Source of the DNA: Gordonia gummivorans
GTDB taxonomy: Bacteria; Actinomycetota; Actinomycetes; Mycobacteriales; Mycobacteriaceae
Assembly: GCF_022513585.1 (NCBI RefSeq)
Contig: NZ_JAKWBF010000022.1
Location: 32,591 to 96,590, forward strand
Length of the DNA: 64,000 bases
Direction of reading: 5' to 3'
Below are positions 16,171 to 33,051 of this stretch, in pieces. The notes under the pieces are model-generated. The model saw only the letters and a list, made by a program, of their open reading frames with translations. It searched no databases and had not been told where the DNA came from. The translations under genes and the position numbers were made by a program. Within the stretch, counting starts at the first letter, position 1. Each line of letters begins with the position of its first letter.

Positions 16171-17270
16171 AATCGATTGTCGGACCTCTCACCAAGCTCA
16201 TCATCTTCGCGGTGGTGACTGTCGTCGCGACGAGTCTGCTCGCGCTGACGATCGCCAACGCCGGCGGCGACGGTGACGCCGAGTACTCGGCGCAGTTCAC
16301 CGATGCGACGCTGCTCAACCCCGGTGACGACGTACGTATCGCCGGTGTGCGCGTCGGGCAGGTCACCGGCGTCGAGGTCGTCCGGGTGACCGAACGCAAC
16401 GAGGAGGTGTCGCGGGCGCTGGTCAAGTTCAACCTCGACCGCGACTCCCTGCCCGCGGGCACCCAGCTCTACATCCGCTACCGGAACCTGACTGGACTGC
16501 GCTACCTCGCCCTCGAACGCGGCGCGGGTGATCCCACCCAGACGGTCTCGCAAGGACACACGTTCGGCACCAATCCCGCGGTGCGTGACACCCACCCGCC
16601 GGTGAACCTGACCGAACTGTTCAACGGTTTCCGGCCGCTGTTCCAGCAGTTGTCCGCCGACGACGTGAACAAGCTGTCCGAGGAAATCATCGCGGTCTTC
16701 GACGGGCAGAGCTCATCGATCGCGTCGCTGGTGAGCAGTACAGCCGACCTGACCAATGCGATCGCCGACAAGGATGCCGTGATCGGTGAACTGATCACCA
16801 ACCTGACGAAGGTGCTCGAGACGGTCAACCGCAACGACGCGCAGTTCACCAGCCTCCTCGACAACACCGAGCGACTGGTGACCGGTCTTGCGGCGCAACG
16901 CGGTTCGGTGGGGTCGGCGATCACGTCGGTGTCGAATCTGACCACCGTGACCGCCAACATCCTCGGACAGACGCGGCCGTCGATCCAGGGCGACATTGCC
17001 GGATTGAAGGCCCTGGCCGACCAGATCAACGCCCGCGATGACGACGTCAACGAGACGTTGAACAATCTGCCGGTGAAGCTGATGAAGATCGGCCGCGCGG
17101 CCAGCTTCGGTTCTTGGTTCCAGTTCTATCTGTGTGGCATCGACGTCGTCGCCGGCAACGGCAAGTCGGTGTTGCTGACCAAGCCGCTGATCCCGCTGCC
17201 CAACATCAATCACGTGCTCTACACCAACGCGGCAACCCGCTGTTGGGCCAACGAACAGCCAGGGGGGTGA
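16167..17270 (+). CDS. MceB-type protein
   Basis: 367 residues. An N-terminal hydrophobic anchor (LIIFAVVTVVATSLLALTIA) is followed by the MCE domain starting YSAQFTDATLLNPGDDVRIAGVRVGQV. After it comes the long helical CUP1 segment (NGFRPLFQQLSADDVNKLSEEI) that stacks to build the lipid tunnel. A Cys pair near the C-terminus (FQFYLCG and TRCWANE) may form a disulphide. It starts inside the mceA stop and is followed 2 bp later by mceC. Confidence 0.92.
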   Translation: MKSIVGPLTKLIIFAVVTVVATSLLALTIANAGGDGDAEYSAQFTDATLLNPGDDVRIAGVRVGQVTGVEVVRVTERNEEVSRALVKFNLDRDSLPAGTQLYIRYRNLTGLRYLALERGAGDPTQTVSQGHTFGTNPAVRDTHPPVNLTELFNGFRPLFQQLSADDVNKLSEEIIAVFDGQSSSIASLVSSTADLTNAIADKDAVIGELITNLTKVLETVNRNDAQFTSLLDNTERLVTGLAAQRGSVGSAITSVSNLTTVTANILGQTRPSIQGDIAGLKALADQINARDDDVNETLNNLPVKLMKIGRAASFGSWFQFYLCGIDVVAGNGKSVLLTKPLIPLPNINHVLYTNAATRCWANEQPGG

Positions 17271-17272
17271 GA

Positions 17273-18379
17273 ATGATGACCGACCAGTCCAACGCATCCG
17301 ATTCCGAAGATCAGGAACCGCAGCAGACCCATCCGCATCGCCGCTTCGGCGGACGGCGCAGCCCGGTCAGCATCGGCGCGATCGGCATCCTCATCCTGTT
17401 GATGCTCGCCATTTCGTCGTTCTATCTGACGTCGCTTCCGCTCGTCGGTGCCGGTGCGCGCTACACCGCGAAGTTCACCGAGGCCGCCGGACTCAAGCCG
17501 GGCAACGAGGTCCGTGTCGCCGGTGTGAAGGTGGGCGAGGTCGACGGCGTGGAGCTCGACGGCGACCGCGTCAACGTCACGTTCCGGGTGAACAACACCT
17601 GGATCGGGAACCAGACCCAGGCGTCGATCCAGATCAAGACCATCCTCGGGCAGAAGTTCCTGGCACTGGTCCCGCGCGGCAGCGAGCCGGCCGATCCCGA
17701 CGAGCCCCTCACCGACACCGTCGCTCCCTACGACGTGGTCGAGGCCTTCTCCGACGCCGCCAAGCAGCTGACCGGCGACCCCAACGGCGGTGATCCCGGG
17801 ATCAACACCACGCAGGTCGCGACGTCGCTGCGGACGTTGTCGGATGCGTTCTCGGGTACCGCCGGCGACATGGGACCGGCGCTCGACGGTATCGCCCGTC
17901 TGTCGTCGACCATCGCGAGCCGCGACCAGGAAGTGCAGCGGCTGCTGGTGGCCACCAAGGACACATCGAAGATCCTGGCCGATCGCAACGAGGAGTTCGT
18001 GCGCCTCATCGCGGGTGCCGGACAGCTGCTCGACGAACTGAACAATCGCCAGCGTTCCATCTCGGCGCTGCTCGCGAGCACCACCAGTCTGAGCACCTCG
18101 CTGACCGGCATCGTGCGCGACAACGAGAAGCAGATCGGTCCGGCGCTCGACGCGATCAACGGCGTCAACCAGCTGCTCATCGCGCAGAACCAGAACCTGC
18201 GCAAGACCATCACCTACATGGCGCCGTTCTATCGGCTCTACGCCAACGTGCTCGGCAACGGTCGCTGGTTCGACCAGGTGGTCGTCAACCTGCTGCCGCC
18301 GGGTCTGCCGCAGCAGAACACCACGCGTCCGCCCAACAAGAAGGCGGATCAGAACAACGGTGGAACGGAGGCCGGCTGA
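17273..18379 (+). CDS. MceC-type protein
   Basis: 368 residues from the ATG at 17273 (a second ATG follows at once); aggggggtgag just upstream is the ribosome-binding site. There is a hydrophilic His/Gln-rich cytoplasmic start, a membrane span ([19 protein letters not shown]), and an MCE domain with [28 protein letters not shown] long helical region with [17 protein letters not shown] heptads and a disordered Asn/Lys-rich tail follow. Stop and the mceD start share one base (18379). The frame is open upstream to 17114, but that overlaps mceB and is not used. Confidence 0.92.
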   Translation: MMTDQSNASDSEDQEPQQTHPHRRFGGRRSPVSIGAIGILILLMLAISSFYLTSLPLVGAGARYTAKFTEAAGLKPGNEVRVAGVKVGEVDGVELDGDRVNVTFRVNNTWIGNQTQASIQIKTILGQKFLALVPRGSEPADPDEPLTDTVAPYDVVEAFSDAAKQLTGDPNGGDPGINTTQVATSLRTLSDAFSGTAGDMGPALDGIARLSSTIASRDQEVQRLLVATKDTSKILADRNEEFVRLIAGAGQLLDELNNRQRSISALLASTTSLSTSLTGIVRDNEKQIGPALDAINGVNQLLIAQNQNLRKTITYMAPFYRLYANVLGNGRWFDQVVVNLLPPGLPQQNTTRPPNKKADQNNGGTEAG

Positions 18380-19710
18380 TGACCGCACCCGACCTCACCC
18401 GGACGTCAGGTCCGGGCCGCTGGTTCACGCCGCGGCACATCGTCTACATCATCATCGGGCTGATTCTCGCGTTGATCCTCGCGGGTGCCCTGTCGTGGGT
18501 CTTCTCGTCGCTGGGCACCACCAAGATCACCGCGACCTTCAAGCGGACGGTCGGCATCTACGAGGGTTCCGACGTGCGGGTGCTCGGTGTCGCGGTCGGC
18601 AAGGTCGACTCGGTGGAGCCGCAGGGGGAGACCGTCAAGGTGACCATGACGGTCGATCGTGGTGTGGACCTGCCCGCCGATGTCCGTGCGGTACAGATCA
18701 TTCCGTCGGTGGTCGCCGACCGCTACGTCCAGCTGGCCCCGGCATACACGGGTGGTCCCAAGGCTTCCGACGACATCACCTTGGGCCTGGACAAGACGCT
18801 GGTTCCGGTCGAGGTCGACCAGATCTATCGGAGTGTCAAGGAGCTGTCCGACGCGCTCGGACCGCAGGGCGCCAACAAGAACGGCGCGGTGAGCGACGTG
18901 ATCGCCACCGGTGCCGACAACCTGTCGGGCAACGGCGAAGCGCTGGGCAAGGCGATCGAGAACCTGTCGAAGGCCTCGACCACCCTCAGCGATTCGCGCG
19001 GCAACCTCGTCGACACCATCAAGAACCTGAACGTGTTCGTCGGCGCGCTGCGGCAGAACGACGCGCAGGTGCGTCAGTTCAACACGCAGATGGCGTCGTT
19101 CAACACGTTCCTCGCGGGTGAGCGCAACCAGCTCGCGACGTCGTTGAACCGGCTGTCGTTCGCGCTCGGCGATGTCGCGACGTTCATCGCGGACAATCGG
19201 GAACAGATCGGTGAGACCGTCAAGGATCTGCAGCCGACGACGCAGGCATTGCTGGACACCCGGAACTCCTTGAAGGAGATCCTGACGGTGCTGCCGGTGA
19301 CGCTGAACAACCTGATCAACGCCTACGACGCCGAGTCCGGCACGCTGGCGCTGCGTCTGACCATCCCGGATCTGCAGGATCTGATCGGCGCCCAGTGCCG
19401 TCTGCTCGACCTCGGCAAGCTGATGCCCGGCAACCCGGCCTTCGTGCAGTTCAGCACGAGGCTCGCGCCGCTGATCAGCCAGTGCGAGAACATCGGTAGG
19501 CAGATCAAGAACCGGGTGCTCGAACCGCTTCTGCCGGTGCTGCCGTTCGGCATCATGAGCAACGACAAGCTGCAGCGCTACCCGGTGCCGGGAACCGTGC
19601 CGGGCAACCCGGATCCGAACCTCACGACCCCGACGTCGACCCGGGCACCTGCGACACCGTCCCGACCGTCGCGCACCCCGGCGTCGAGCACACCGCGGGG
19701 AGGCAACTGA
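18379..19710 (+). CDS. MceD-type protein
   Basis: 443 residues. The membrane anchor [21 protein letters not shown] is followed by the MCE domain ([27 protein letters not shown]) and the helical CUP1 region. The C-terminal 50 or so residues are Pro/Thr/Ser-rich ([20 protein letters not shown]), suggesting a cell-wall-spanning linker. A Cys pair ([17 protein letters not shown]) is conserved in MceD proteins. The ATG overlaps the mceC stop by one base; it ends in a one-base overlap with mceE. Confidence 0.92.
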   Translation: MTAPDLTRTSGPGRWFTPRHIVYIIIGLILALILAGALSWVFSSLGTTKITATFKRTVGIYEGSDVRVLGVAVGKVDSVEPQGETVKVTMTVDRGVDLPADVRAVQIIPSVVADRYVQLAPAYTGGPKASDDITLGLDKTLVPVEVDQIYRSVKELSDALGPQGANKNGAVSDVIATGADNLSGNGEALGKAIENLSKASTTLSDSRGNLVDTIKNLNVFVGALRQNDAQVRQFNTQMASFNTFLAGERNQLATSLNRLSFALGDVATFIADNREQIGETVKDLQPTTQALLDTRNSLKEILTVLPVTLNNLINAYDAESGTLALRLTIPDLQDLIGAQCRLLDLGKLMPGNPAFVQFSTRLAPLISQCENIGRQIKNRVLEPLLPVLPFGIMSNDKLQRYPVPGTVPGNPDPNLTTPTSTRAPATPSRPSRTPASSTPRGGN

Positions 19711-21005
19711 TGACCCGTCCCGTCCCGATCGTGCGAGCGGTTCCGCGTCGCGTCACGCGAGCTGCCGCCGTGGCCGTGCTGTTGTCGATGGTGTTCGCGA
19801 TCGCCGGCTGCGGGAGCAACGGCATCCAGTCGATCCCGCTGCCCGGCGGTGTCGACACCGGCGACAACCCGCGCACCTACAAGATCCAGTTCGACAACAT
19901 CCTCGACCTGGTGCCGCAGTCGATGGTGAAGCAAAATGGCATCCCGGTCGGCCGTGTCACCAAGATCGAGGTGCCGGGTCAGGAGTGGTTCGCTCAGGTC
20001 ACCGTCGAGGTGAAGAACGAGGTCGATCTGTCGGACAAGGCGCTGGCCAGCGTTCAGCAGACGTCGCTGCTCGGCGAGAAGTTCGTGGCGCTGGCCGAAC
20101 CGCCGAACACGGCCGACGCGCCGCGGCAGAACCCGGATCAGCCGATCCCGCTCACCCGGACGCGCACCGCGACCGATATCGAGCAGGTTCTCGGTGCGCT
20201 GGCGATGCTGCTCAACGGAGGTGGGCTCAATCAGCTGCAGCCGATCGTCACCGAACTGAACAAGGTGCTCGGTGGCCGTACCACTGAGGTGCGGAGCCTG
20301 CTGAGGCAGACGAACGTCCTCATCACCGGCCTCAACCGTCAGCGCGACGACATCATCCGGGCCATCGACGGCCTGGCTGCGTTGTCGACTCGCACGGCTG
20401 CTCAGACTGCTCAGATCGACCGCATCCTCAAGCAGTTGCCTGCGGGTATCGAGGTGCTCGAGCAGCAGCGGCCGCAGTTCGTCGACCTGCTGACCAAGCT
20501 CGACAAGCTCGGCCAGGTGGGTACCGATGTCCTCGGCAAGTCACGTGAAGCGCTGATCACCGATCTGAAGGCGCTGCGTCCGATTCTCACGCAGCTGGCC
20601 AAGTCGGCGCCCGATCTGATCACCGCCGCGCCGCTGATGCTGACCATTCCGTTCCCGGACTGGATTCTGCCGGGTGTGCACGGCGACTCGGCCAACCTGT
20701 TCATGACGCTCGACTTCCGGCTGCTCAACCAGCTCGAAGCGCTCGGCGTCGGGCAGGGAAGGCCGAAGTACTCGCCCAACGCGCGAGTGAACGTTCCGGT
20801 CAACCCGGCCAACCCGTACTACGGCGGCAACGGCCCGCGGTACGGCTGGCCGACCATCACCCTGCTGCCGCCTGCGCCCAACTCGCGGCCGGGGCCCAAC
20901 ACACCACCGTCGGGCGGCACGTATCCGGCGTCGTTGCCGAAACCGGTGCAGCCGGGCCAGCGATTCTTCGACGGTCCGCTCGCGATGCTGGGGGTGCAGC
21001 CGTGA
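19710..21005 (+). CDS. MceE-type lipoprotein (LprK-like)
   Basis: 431 residues. The signal sequence ends in a lipobox, IAGC, with the acylated Cys at residue 34; as in other Mce systems, the E subunit is the lipoprotein. The MCE domain starts YKIQFDNILDLVPQSMVKQNGIPVGRV. A CUP1 helical region and a Gly/Asn/Pro-rich C-terminus follow. It is the only subunit without a retained N-terminal transmembrane anchor, and is tethered to the outer leaflet of the plasma membrane. It overlaps mceF by 4 bp. Confidence 0.93.
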   Translation: MTRPVPIVRAVPRRVTRAAAVAVLLSMVFAIAGCGSNGIQSIPLPGGVDTGDNPRTYKIQFDNILDLVPQSMVKQNGIPVGRVTKIEVPGQEWFAQVTVEVKNEVDLSDKALASVQQTSLLGEKFVALAEPPNTADAPRQNPDQPIPLTRTRTATDIEQVLGALAMLLNGGGLNQLQPIVTELNKVLGGRTTEVRSLLRQTNVLITGLNRQRDDIIRAIDGLAALSTRTAAQTAQIDRILKQLPAGIEVLEQQRPQFVDLLTKLDKLGQVGTDVLGKSREALITDLKALRPILTQLAKSAPDLITAAPLMLTIPFPDWILPGVHGDSANLFMTLDFRLLNQLEALGVGQGRPKYSPNARVNVPVNPANPYYGGNGPRYGWPTITLLPPAPNSRPGPNTPPSGGTYPASLPKPVQPGQRFFDGPLAMLGVQP

Positions 21006-22249
21006 TCAGCAGATTCGTCAAGATCCAGTTGATCGTGTTCGTGATCGTCGGGCTGGTGGCGATGGTATACGTCGGTGCCAGGTACGCGCGGCTGGACAAG
21101 CTCGCAGGATTCGGGACCTACAAGGTGACGGCGCAGATGGCCGATTCCGGCGGCATCTTCACCAACGCCGAGGTGACCTACTTGGGTGTGCCCGTCGGAC
21201 GCGTCGGTGAGCTGAAACTGACGCAGACGGGAGTCGACGTCACCCTCGACCTCGATTCGGGCGGCCCGGAGATCCCGGCATCGGCGGTGGCCGTGGTGGC
21301 CTCCCGGTCGGCGATCGGTGAGCAGTTCGTCGACCTGCAGCCGCGCTCGAGCGGTGCGCCCTACCTCGAAGACGGTTCGACGATCACACGCGAACACACG
21401 CAACTCCCGCCGCCGCTCGAGGACGTGGTGGCCTCCGCGATCGACTTCACGTCGTCGATCCCGGTGGACGACCTGCACACGGTGATCACTGAGCTCGGCA
21501 AGGCGTTCAACGGGCAGAGCGAGAACCTCACCCGACTCGTCGATTCGCTTTCTCGGCTGAGCCGGGCCGGGGTGGAGAACCTCGGCGCGACCGTCGCACT
21601 GATCGAGGACTCCAACGTCGTGCTGGCCACCCAGGCCGAGCAGTCCGACGAGATCCTCGCGTGGTCGCGCAACATCAACCTGATCACCGCGACGCTGCAG
21701 TCCGCCGATCCGGATCTGCGCCGACTGCTGACCACCGGAACGCTGGCCGCGACGCAGGTCTCCAACCTGATCCAGAAGAACGGCGGCGACATCGCCAAGG
21801 TCGTGAGCGACCTGTCGCAGGTGGTGCGCACCATCGAACCGACGTCGTTCGCGGTGTCGCCGACCTTTGCGATGCTCTCGGCGTTGTCGGCGGGCAGCTA
21901 CAGTCCCGCGCCCGGCGACGGTCAGATCCACTTCGGTGTGGTGCTCGAGACCAACAACCCGGCGTCGTGTACCCGCGGTTACGAGGGCACCCAGGCGATG
22001 ATCGACCGGATGAAGGCCCAGAACCCGGCCTTCAACGTCCACTACGACGAGTTCCCGTTCAACACGAACGCGAAATGTACTGTGCCATTCGGCAATCCGA
22101 CAGGGGTGCGCGGCGCGGAGCGTGCCAAGTACTCCAATCCGGCCTACCCGCAGCCGTGGGACAAGACGCCGAAGAAAGATCCCGACAAGCTCAACCTGAA
22201 TCCGCTCGCGACCCAGCTGGCGATCCTGTTGGGTGTCCACCAGAAGTAG
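21002..22249 (+). CDS. MceF-type protein
   Basis: 415 residues from GTG. An N-terminal membrane anchor (QLIVFVIVGLVAMVYVGARYA) is followed by the MCE domain (YKVTAQMADSGGIFTNAEVTYLGVPVGRV) and a helical region. The C-terminal domain has Cys residues (NPASCTRGYEG, NAKCTVPFG). Ends 72 bp before the first Mce-associated gene. It completes the A-F set, so the operon encodes a full transporter. Confidence 0.92.
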   Translation: MISRFVKIQLIVFVIVGLVAMVYVGARYARLDKLAGFGTYKVTAQMADSGGIFTNAEVTYLGVPVGRVGELKLTQTGVDVTLDLDSGGPEIPASAVAVVASRSAIGEQFVDLQPRSSGAPYLEDGSTITREHTQLPPPLEDVVASAIDFTSSIPVDDLHTVITELGKAFNGQSENLTRLVDSLSRLSRAGVENLGATVALIEDSNVVLATQAEQSDEILAWSRNINLITATLQSADPDLRRLLTTGTLAATQVSNLIQKNGGDIAKVVSDLSQVVRTIEPTSFAVSPTFAMLSALSAGSYSPAPGDGQIHFGVVLETNNPASCTRGYEGTQAMIDRMKAQNPAFNVHYDEFPFNTNAKCTVPFGNPTGVRGAERAKYSNPAYPQPWDKTPKKDPDKLNLNPLATQLAILLGVHQK

Positions 22250-22321
22250 GTCGGCCTGCAGGCCTGTCGATTCCATCGCGGATTGGCAAGTTCTCAGGTG
22301 CGATCGTTACAGTGACGGCCG

Positions 22322-22972
22322 ATGAAGACTGACAAGAACCCGCGCAACGACGCGCAGCAGCCGACGGCGAACGACGCCGATCGCCGGCCCCGCAACATCG
22401 TGGGGGTGCTGGCGATCGTTGCGGTCGCTGTGGCCGTGGCGTGTGCGGGATTCTTCGGATACCAGGCCTACGAGGCTTACTTTGTCCAGAAGCCGATCCA
22501 GCAGGCCCGCGACGAGGCGACCGCCGCCGCCGAACAGGCCATGGTCAACGTCACCACCATCGATCCTGCGCGCCTCGACGAGTGGCAGAGGAATCTGAAC
22601 GCATCGTTCACCGGTGGGGCGCTCACCCAGGTCAACAACCAGATCCAGGCGTCGTTGATCGACCCCCTGCGCAAGGCCGCCAACCAGAAGCGGATCACAA
22701 CCGGTGCGGTGAAGAGCTCGGCTCCGACCGAGGTCAACGCCGACGACGGAACCGCGAAGGTCCAGGTGTACGTGAACGTGGTCGGCAGCGCCGACGGGAA
22801 GCAGTCGGACCCGGTGACGATGGGATTTCTTCTGCACATGAACAAGGGGTCCGACGGCACGTGGAAGGCCGACACGGTCTTCCCGCTTGACGGTATGGCC
22901 GTGCAGGAACAACCCGGTCAGCGCACCACGCCGAGCACGCCGGTGACCCCGCCCCAAGGTGGTGGGAACTGA
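22322..22972 (+). CDS. Mce-associated membrane protein 1
   Basis: 216 residues. A charged cytoplasmic N-terminus, one membrane span (VVLAIVAVAVAVACAGFFGY-like, residues about 25-45), then a periplasmic domain with the NTF2-like pattern of Mce-associated (Mas/Mam) proteins: DPARLDEWQRNLNASFTGGALTQVNNQ and KVQVYVNVVGSADGKQSDPV. In mycobacteria these proteins stabilise Mce complexes. It lies 72 bp after mceF, and its stop overlaps the next start by one base (TGATG). The C-terminal tail is Pro/Thr-rich. Confidence 0.85.
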   Translation: MKTDKNPRNDAQQPTANDADRRPRNIVGVLAIVAVAVAVACAGFFGYQAYEAYFVQKPIQQARDEATAAAEQAMVNVTTIDPARLDEWQRNLNASFTGGALTQVNNQIQASLIDPLRKAANQKRITTGAVKSSAPTEVNADDGTAKVQVYVNVVGSADGKQSDPVTMGFLLHMNKGSDGTWKADTVFPLDGMAVQEQPGQRTTPSTPVTPPQGGGN

Positions 22973-24045
22973 TGGCACCACGTAGTCCACGACCACGAAG
23001 TATCGGACCGCGCACACCACGCACTCCCGGATACCGGCCACGCGTCGCCGGGTCGCGGTCGAACGTCGACGACTCCAACTGGTCGTCGGGTCCCGCGCAG
23101 CCGGACCCGGCCGATCAGTCCGGCGCTAACGTCGCGGCGGACGTCGCTGCTCCCGCCACCGGCACCGATCCGGAACCGGACACGACGCATATCGAACGTG
23201 CCGACGACCCTGCGATCTCAGACGACGCCGACACCGCGGAGACTGTACCCGCGGACGAGGCCGAGACCGTAGAGACCGAGACGGACGCGGCACCCAGTGC
23301 CGAGCCGGACACCGACGCCGGCGCTGCGAAGGCCGACGCCACCGAGGCTGTGCCCCTGGACAAGCCGACGGGCAAGACGCGCACGGTGTCGCGGGTCTCG
23401 ACCCTGCGTTCCGGCGCGGACGCCCCGCCGACGAAGAGTGGTCCTGCGTCGGACGCCAAGCGCCCGGCGAGCGCACGTGCAAAGTCGGGGTCGGCGGCCG
23501 TGACCGGGTTCGGACGCCAACTGGCAACCGGGCGGGGCTGGTTCAGCCGGCGCACGGTCGCCATTCTCGCGGCCGTGGCCGCCGTGCTCGCGGTGCTTGC
23601 CGCCATCGCAGCGGCCCATCCGGGTGCCGACATCGGACCGAACCGCGCGTACATCGACACATCGGCGACGGCCGAACTGTCCGGGCAGGTCGGCGCCAAG
23701 ATCTGCACGGCCATCGCCTACCAGGGCCCGAACGTCGACGAATGGGTGCGCCAAGCCCACGCCGTCCTGTCCGGAGAGGCCCGCAAGAACTTCGACTCCG
23801 TGGTGCCGACCCAGCGCGACCTGATCACCAAGACCAACATGGTCGCCGAATGTCGCGTGGATTCGATCGGCGTCAAGAATCTGACCGAGGACGGCCAGGG
23901 CACCGTGCTGGCCAGCCTCATCGTCAGCCAGTCGATCAACGGGATGGCCGTCAACAGCGGTGTCCCGGCCCTGGAGATCAGTGCCGAACGCTCGGGCGAC
24001 AACTGGATCATCAACAAGATCCTGACGCTCAGCACCGGCGGCTGA
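22972..24045 (+). CDS. Mce-associated membrane protein 2 with long acidic N-terminus
   Basis: 357 residues. Residues 1-185 or so are low-complexity: an Arg/Pro-rich start, then an acidic Asp/Ala/Glu/Thr stretch (ETVPADEAETVETETDAAPS), predicted disordered and cytoplasmic. A single span (TVAILAAVAAVLAVLAAIA) precedes an extracytoplasmic domain with the Mce-associated pattern (DEWVRQAHAVLSGEARKNFDS...VIKVDSIGVKNL-like). Two Cys (AKICTAIAY, AECRVDS) may pair. It is the last gene of the mce operon. Confidence 0.82.
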   Translation: MAPRSPRPRSIGPRTPRTPGYRPRVAGSRSNVDDSNWSSGPAQPDPADQSGANVAADVAAPATGTDPEPDTTHIERADDPAISDDADTAETVPADEAETVETETDAAPSAEPDTDAGAAKADATEAVPLDKPTGKTRTVSRVSTLRSGADAPPTKSGPASDAKRPASARAKSGSAAVTGFGRQLATGRGWFSRRTVAILAAVAAVLAVLAAIAAAHPGADIGPNRAYIDTSATAELSGQVGAKICTAIAYQGPNVDEWVRQAHAVLSGEARKNFDSVVPTQRDLITKTNMVAECRVDSIGVKNLTEDGQGTVLASLIVSQSINGMAVNSGVPALEISAERSGDNWIINKILTLSTGG

Positions 24046-24099
24046 GTCGTCGAGTTTGGTGGCCATCCTCTGAACTGGGGAAATGCCCTTGGGTCGTAC

Positions 24100-24211
24100 C
24101 CACAAAATCTAGGGGAGGAGTTTCTTCCCCGAGGTTCACAGTCGTCCGCCAGAAATTTCCGGGGAGGACTCAAAGAGTAGGGGAAGAGTTTCTTCCCCTA
24201 CTTTTTTGTGG
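24100..24211 (-). repeat. dispersed multi-hairpin repeat, copy A
   Basis: A 112-bp element framed by CCACAAAA (24100-24107) and TTTTGTGG (24204-24211). Inside are a hairpin of type aggggaggagtttcttcccc, a central ggggaggact/gtcgtccgcc part around aaattt, and a second hairpin, gtaggggaagagtttcttcc... Its reverse complement aligns along its length with copies B and C at 41.9 and 42.3 kb. It lies in the 554-bp gap before rpoB, upstream of the promoter. Confidence 0.8.
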
Positions 24212-24386
24212 CGGCGGGCTTCGAGGCCCGCACCTCGGTCGGCGGGAGAGGCCCCGCCGAGCTGCGGGCAACAAAGTTTCCACAAAAATGCGCGTAGCGC
24301 TTGACGTGGGGACGAAGTCGGTCCACGCTGTGACCAGCGATTGACGTGCAAGGCAGCCACCGGCGCGCAGTTGCTTCGAGACGCGC

Positions 24387-24417
24387 TTGACAAAGTACGT
24401 CTACTTTCTGCTACAGT
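24387..24417 (+). promoter_or_regulatory. probable rpoB-rpoC promoter
   Basis: TTGACA at 24387-24392 and TACAGT at 24412-24417 form sigma-A-like -35 and -10 boxes with a 19-base spacer, slightly longer than ideal. They lie about 170 bp before rpoB, as in mycobacterial rpoB. The intervening leader (24425-24599) has no gene. Another TTGACG at 24332 could belong to a second promoter. Confidence 0.55.
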
Positions 24418-24599
24418 TGGACGTTGCGCTGGCTGCCTCCTGTCCATCTTTGATCCTCCTCACGGCCACTACAGGTTCTCCAACGAACCGCGTTGTGTGT
24501 GCTGCGGTGATCGCCGATCCAGGTTGTCACCAGCGAACGGCCCATCAAGCCACTCACCGCACAACCAGGTAGTGAAACGTCGTGTTGGAAGGACGCATC

Positions 24600-28088
<3,489 letters not shown>

Positions 28089-28127
28089 CCATCACCGAAT
28101 CTGACTAGAAGAGCCGAAAGGTAACAA

Positions 28128-32084
<3,957 letters not shown>

Positions 32085-32100
32085 TCAATAGCCCAAACAC

Positions 32101-32140
32101 CAAGCGGCCCCCGCACTCTCGCGAGTGCGGGGGCCACTTG
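32101..32140 (+). terminator. rho-independent terminator of rpoB-rpoC
   Basis: A 12-bp perfect stem (ggcccccgcact 32106-32117 / agtgcgggggcc 32124-32135) has the 6-base loop ctcgcg, and flanking caag/cttg pairing extends it. A further inverted repeat (about 32174-32223, tgtacgc...gcgtaca) lies between it and the converging TetR gene and may terminate the latter. Confidence 0.8.
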
Positions 32141-32238
32141 CTTTGTGCGGAATCTGCGTAGGAAACCTGTACGCGGGAGCCGAGCCGTGTGCACTGTGCA
32201 CCTCGCTCGGCTCGGGCGTACAGATTTCGGAGCGGGTG

Positions 32239-32943
32239 TCAGGTGCGTTCGGCCGAATCCGCCTGTAGGCGAATGCCTTCCAGTAGCAGTTCGAGTCCCG
32301 AGCGGAACTGGTCGATGTCCTCGTGTCCGTCGAACTCGTCGACGATGAAGTGCATGAAGGGGTACTCGTCGGGATCGAGCGCTCGCCACTGATCGGCGAC
32401 GGCGTGCAGGTAGTCGTGTGCGGCGACCTCCCCGGCAACAACCTCCTGAGGCGGTTCCTGGCCGAGGTCGGCCGCCACCCCGATCACGTAGCCCAGAACC
32501 GCGGACACGGCGTGAAATGTCTTGCGGGGGGAGAGGTTCAGGCGCATCATCTGTTCGCCGAGGCGCTCGTAGAACACCAATCCGTTGGACTGGATGGTCG
32601 TGTTGCGCATGAAATATGCTGCGAGCCAGGGGCGCTGCGCGACGGTGGTGAACAGGCCCACCGCCAGCGCCCGGACGTTGTCGAGGGGGTCGGCGTCGGC
32701 GTCGAGGCTCGAGGTCTCGACGAGTACGTCGGCGATCACGTGGTCGGTCGCGAGATTGAGCAACTCCTCCTTGTTGGACACGTACCAGTAGATGCTGCCG
32801 ACACCGCCGCCGAGTCGTGCGGCGAGCGCGCGGAAGGTCAGGGCCGGCTCGCCGGACTCGTCGAGAATCGCGACGGCCGCCTCGACCACGGCGTCGAGCG
32901 AGTGCGACGCGCGGCGTCGAGTGCGGCTTGCTCCGGGTGCCAT
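32239..32943 (-). CDS. TetR-family repressor
   Basis: 234 residues from an ATG at 32943. The N-terminal helix-turn-helix is LDAVVEAAVAILDESGEPALTFRALAARLGGGVGSIYWYVSNKEELLN, in the TetR pattern; the C-terminal domain is a TetR_C ligand-binding helical bundle. It lies back to back with an MFS exporter. The shared gap holds three phased palindromes, so it most likely represses both its own gene and the exporter until a drug or metabolite binds. The frame continues upstream to 33372 but overlaps the exporter gene and is not used. Confidence 0.9.
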   Translation of the reverse strand: MAPGASRTRRRASHSLDAVVEAAVAILDESGEPALTFRALAARLGGGVGSIYWYVSNKEELLNLATDHVIADVLVETSSLDADADPLDNVRALAVGLFTTVAQRPWLAAYFMRNTTIQSNGLVFYERLGEQMMRLNLSPRKTFHAVSAVLGYVIGVAADLGQEPPQEVVAGEVAAHDYLHAVADQWRALDPDEYPFMHFIVDEFDGHEDIDQFRSGLELLLEGIRLQADSAERT

Positions 32944-32987
32944 GCCGTCTATCCCATCACACCTCCGATTGCGCCTTGCCAGAAGAC

Positions 32988-33037
32988 CGAACAACGTTCT
33001 ATTCTCGAACCATGTTCGATAACCGAACAACGTTCGA
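32988..33037. promoter_or_regulatory. triple palindromic operator between tetR and MFS genes
   Basis: Three related palindromes are cgaacaacgttct (32988-33000), tcgaaccatgttcga (33005-33019) and cgaacaacgttcg (33024-33036). Their centres lie at 32994, 33012 and 33030, exactly 18 bp apart. They occupy the 5' leaders of both divergent genes; the exporter ribosome-binding site (aggagg, 33039-33044) begins right after. The natural reader is the adjacent TetR protein. Confidence 0.8.
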
Positions 33038-33051
33038 TAGGAGGTGTTCCG

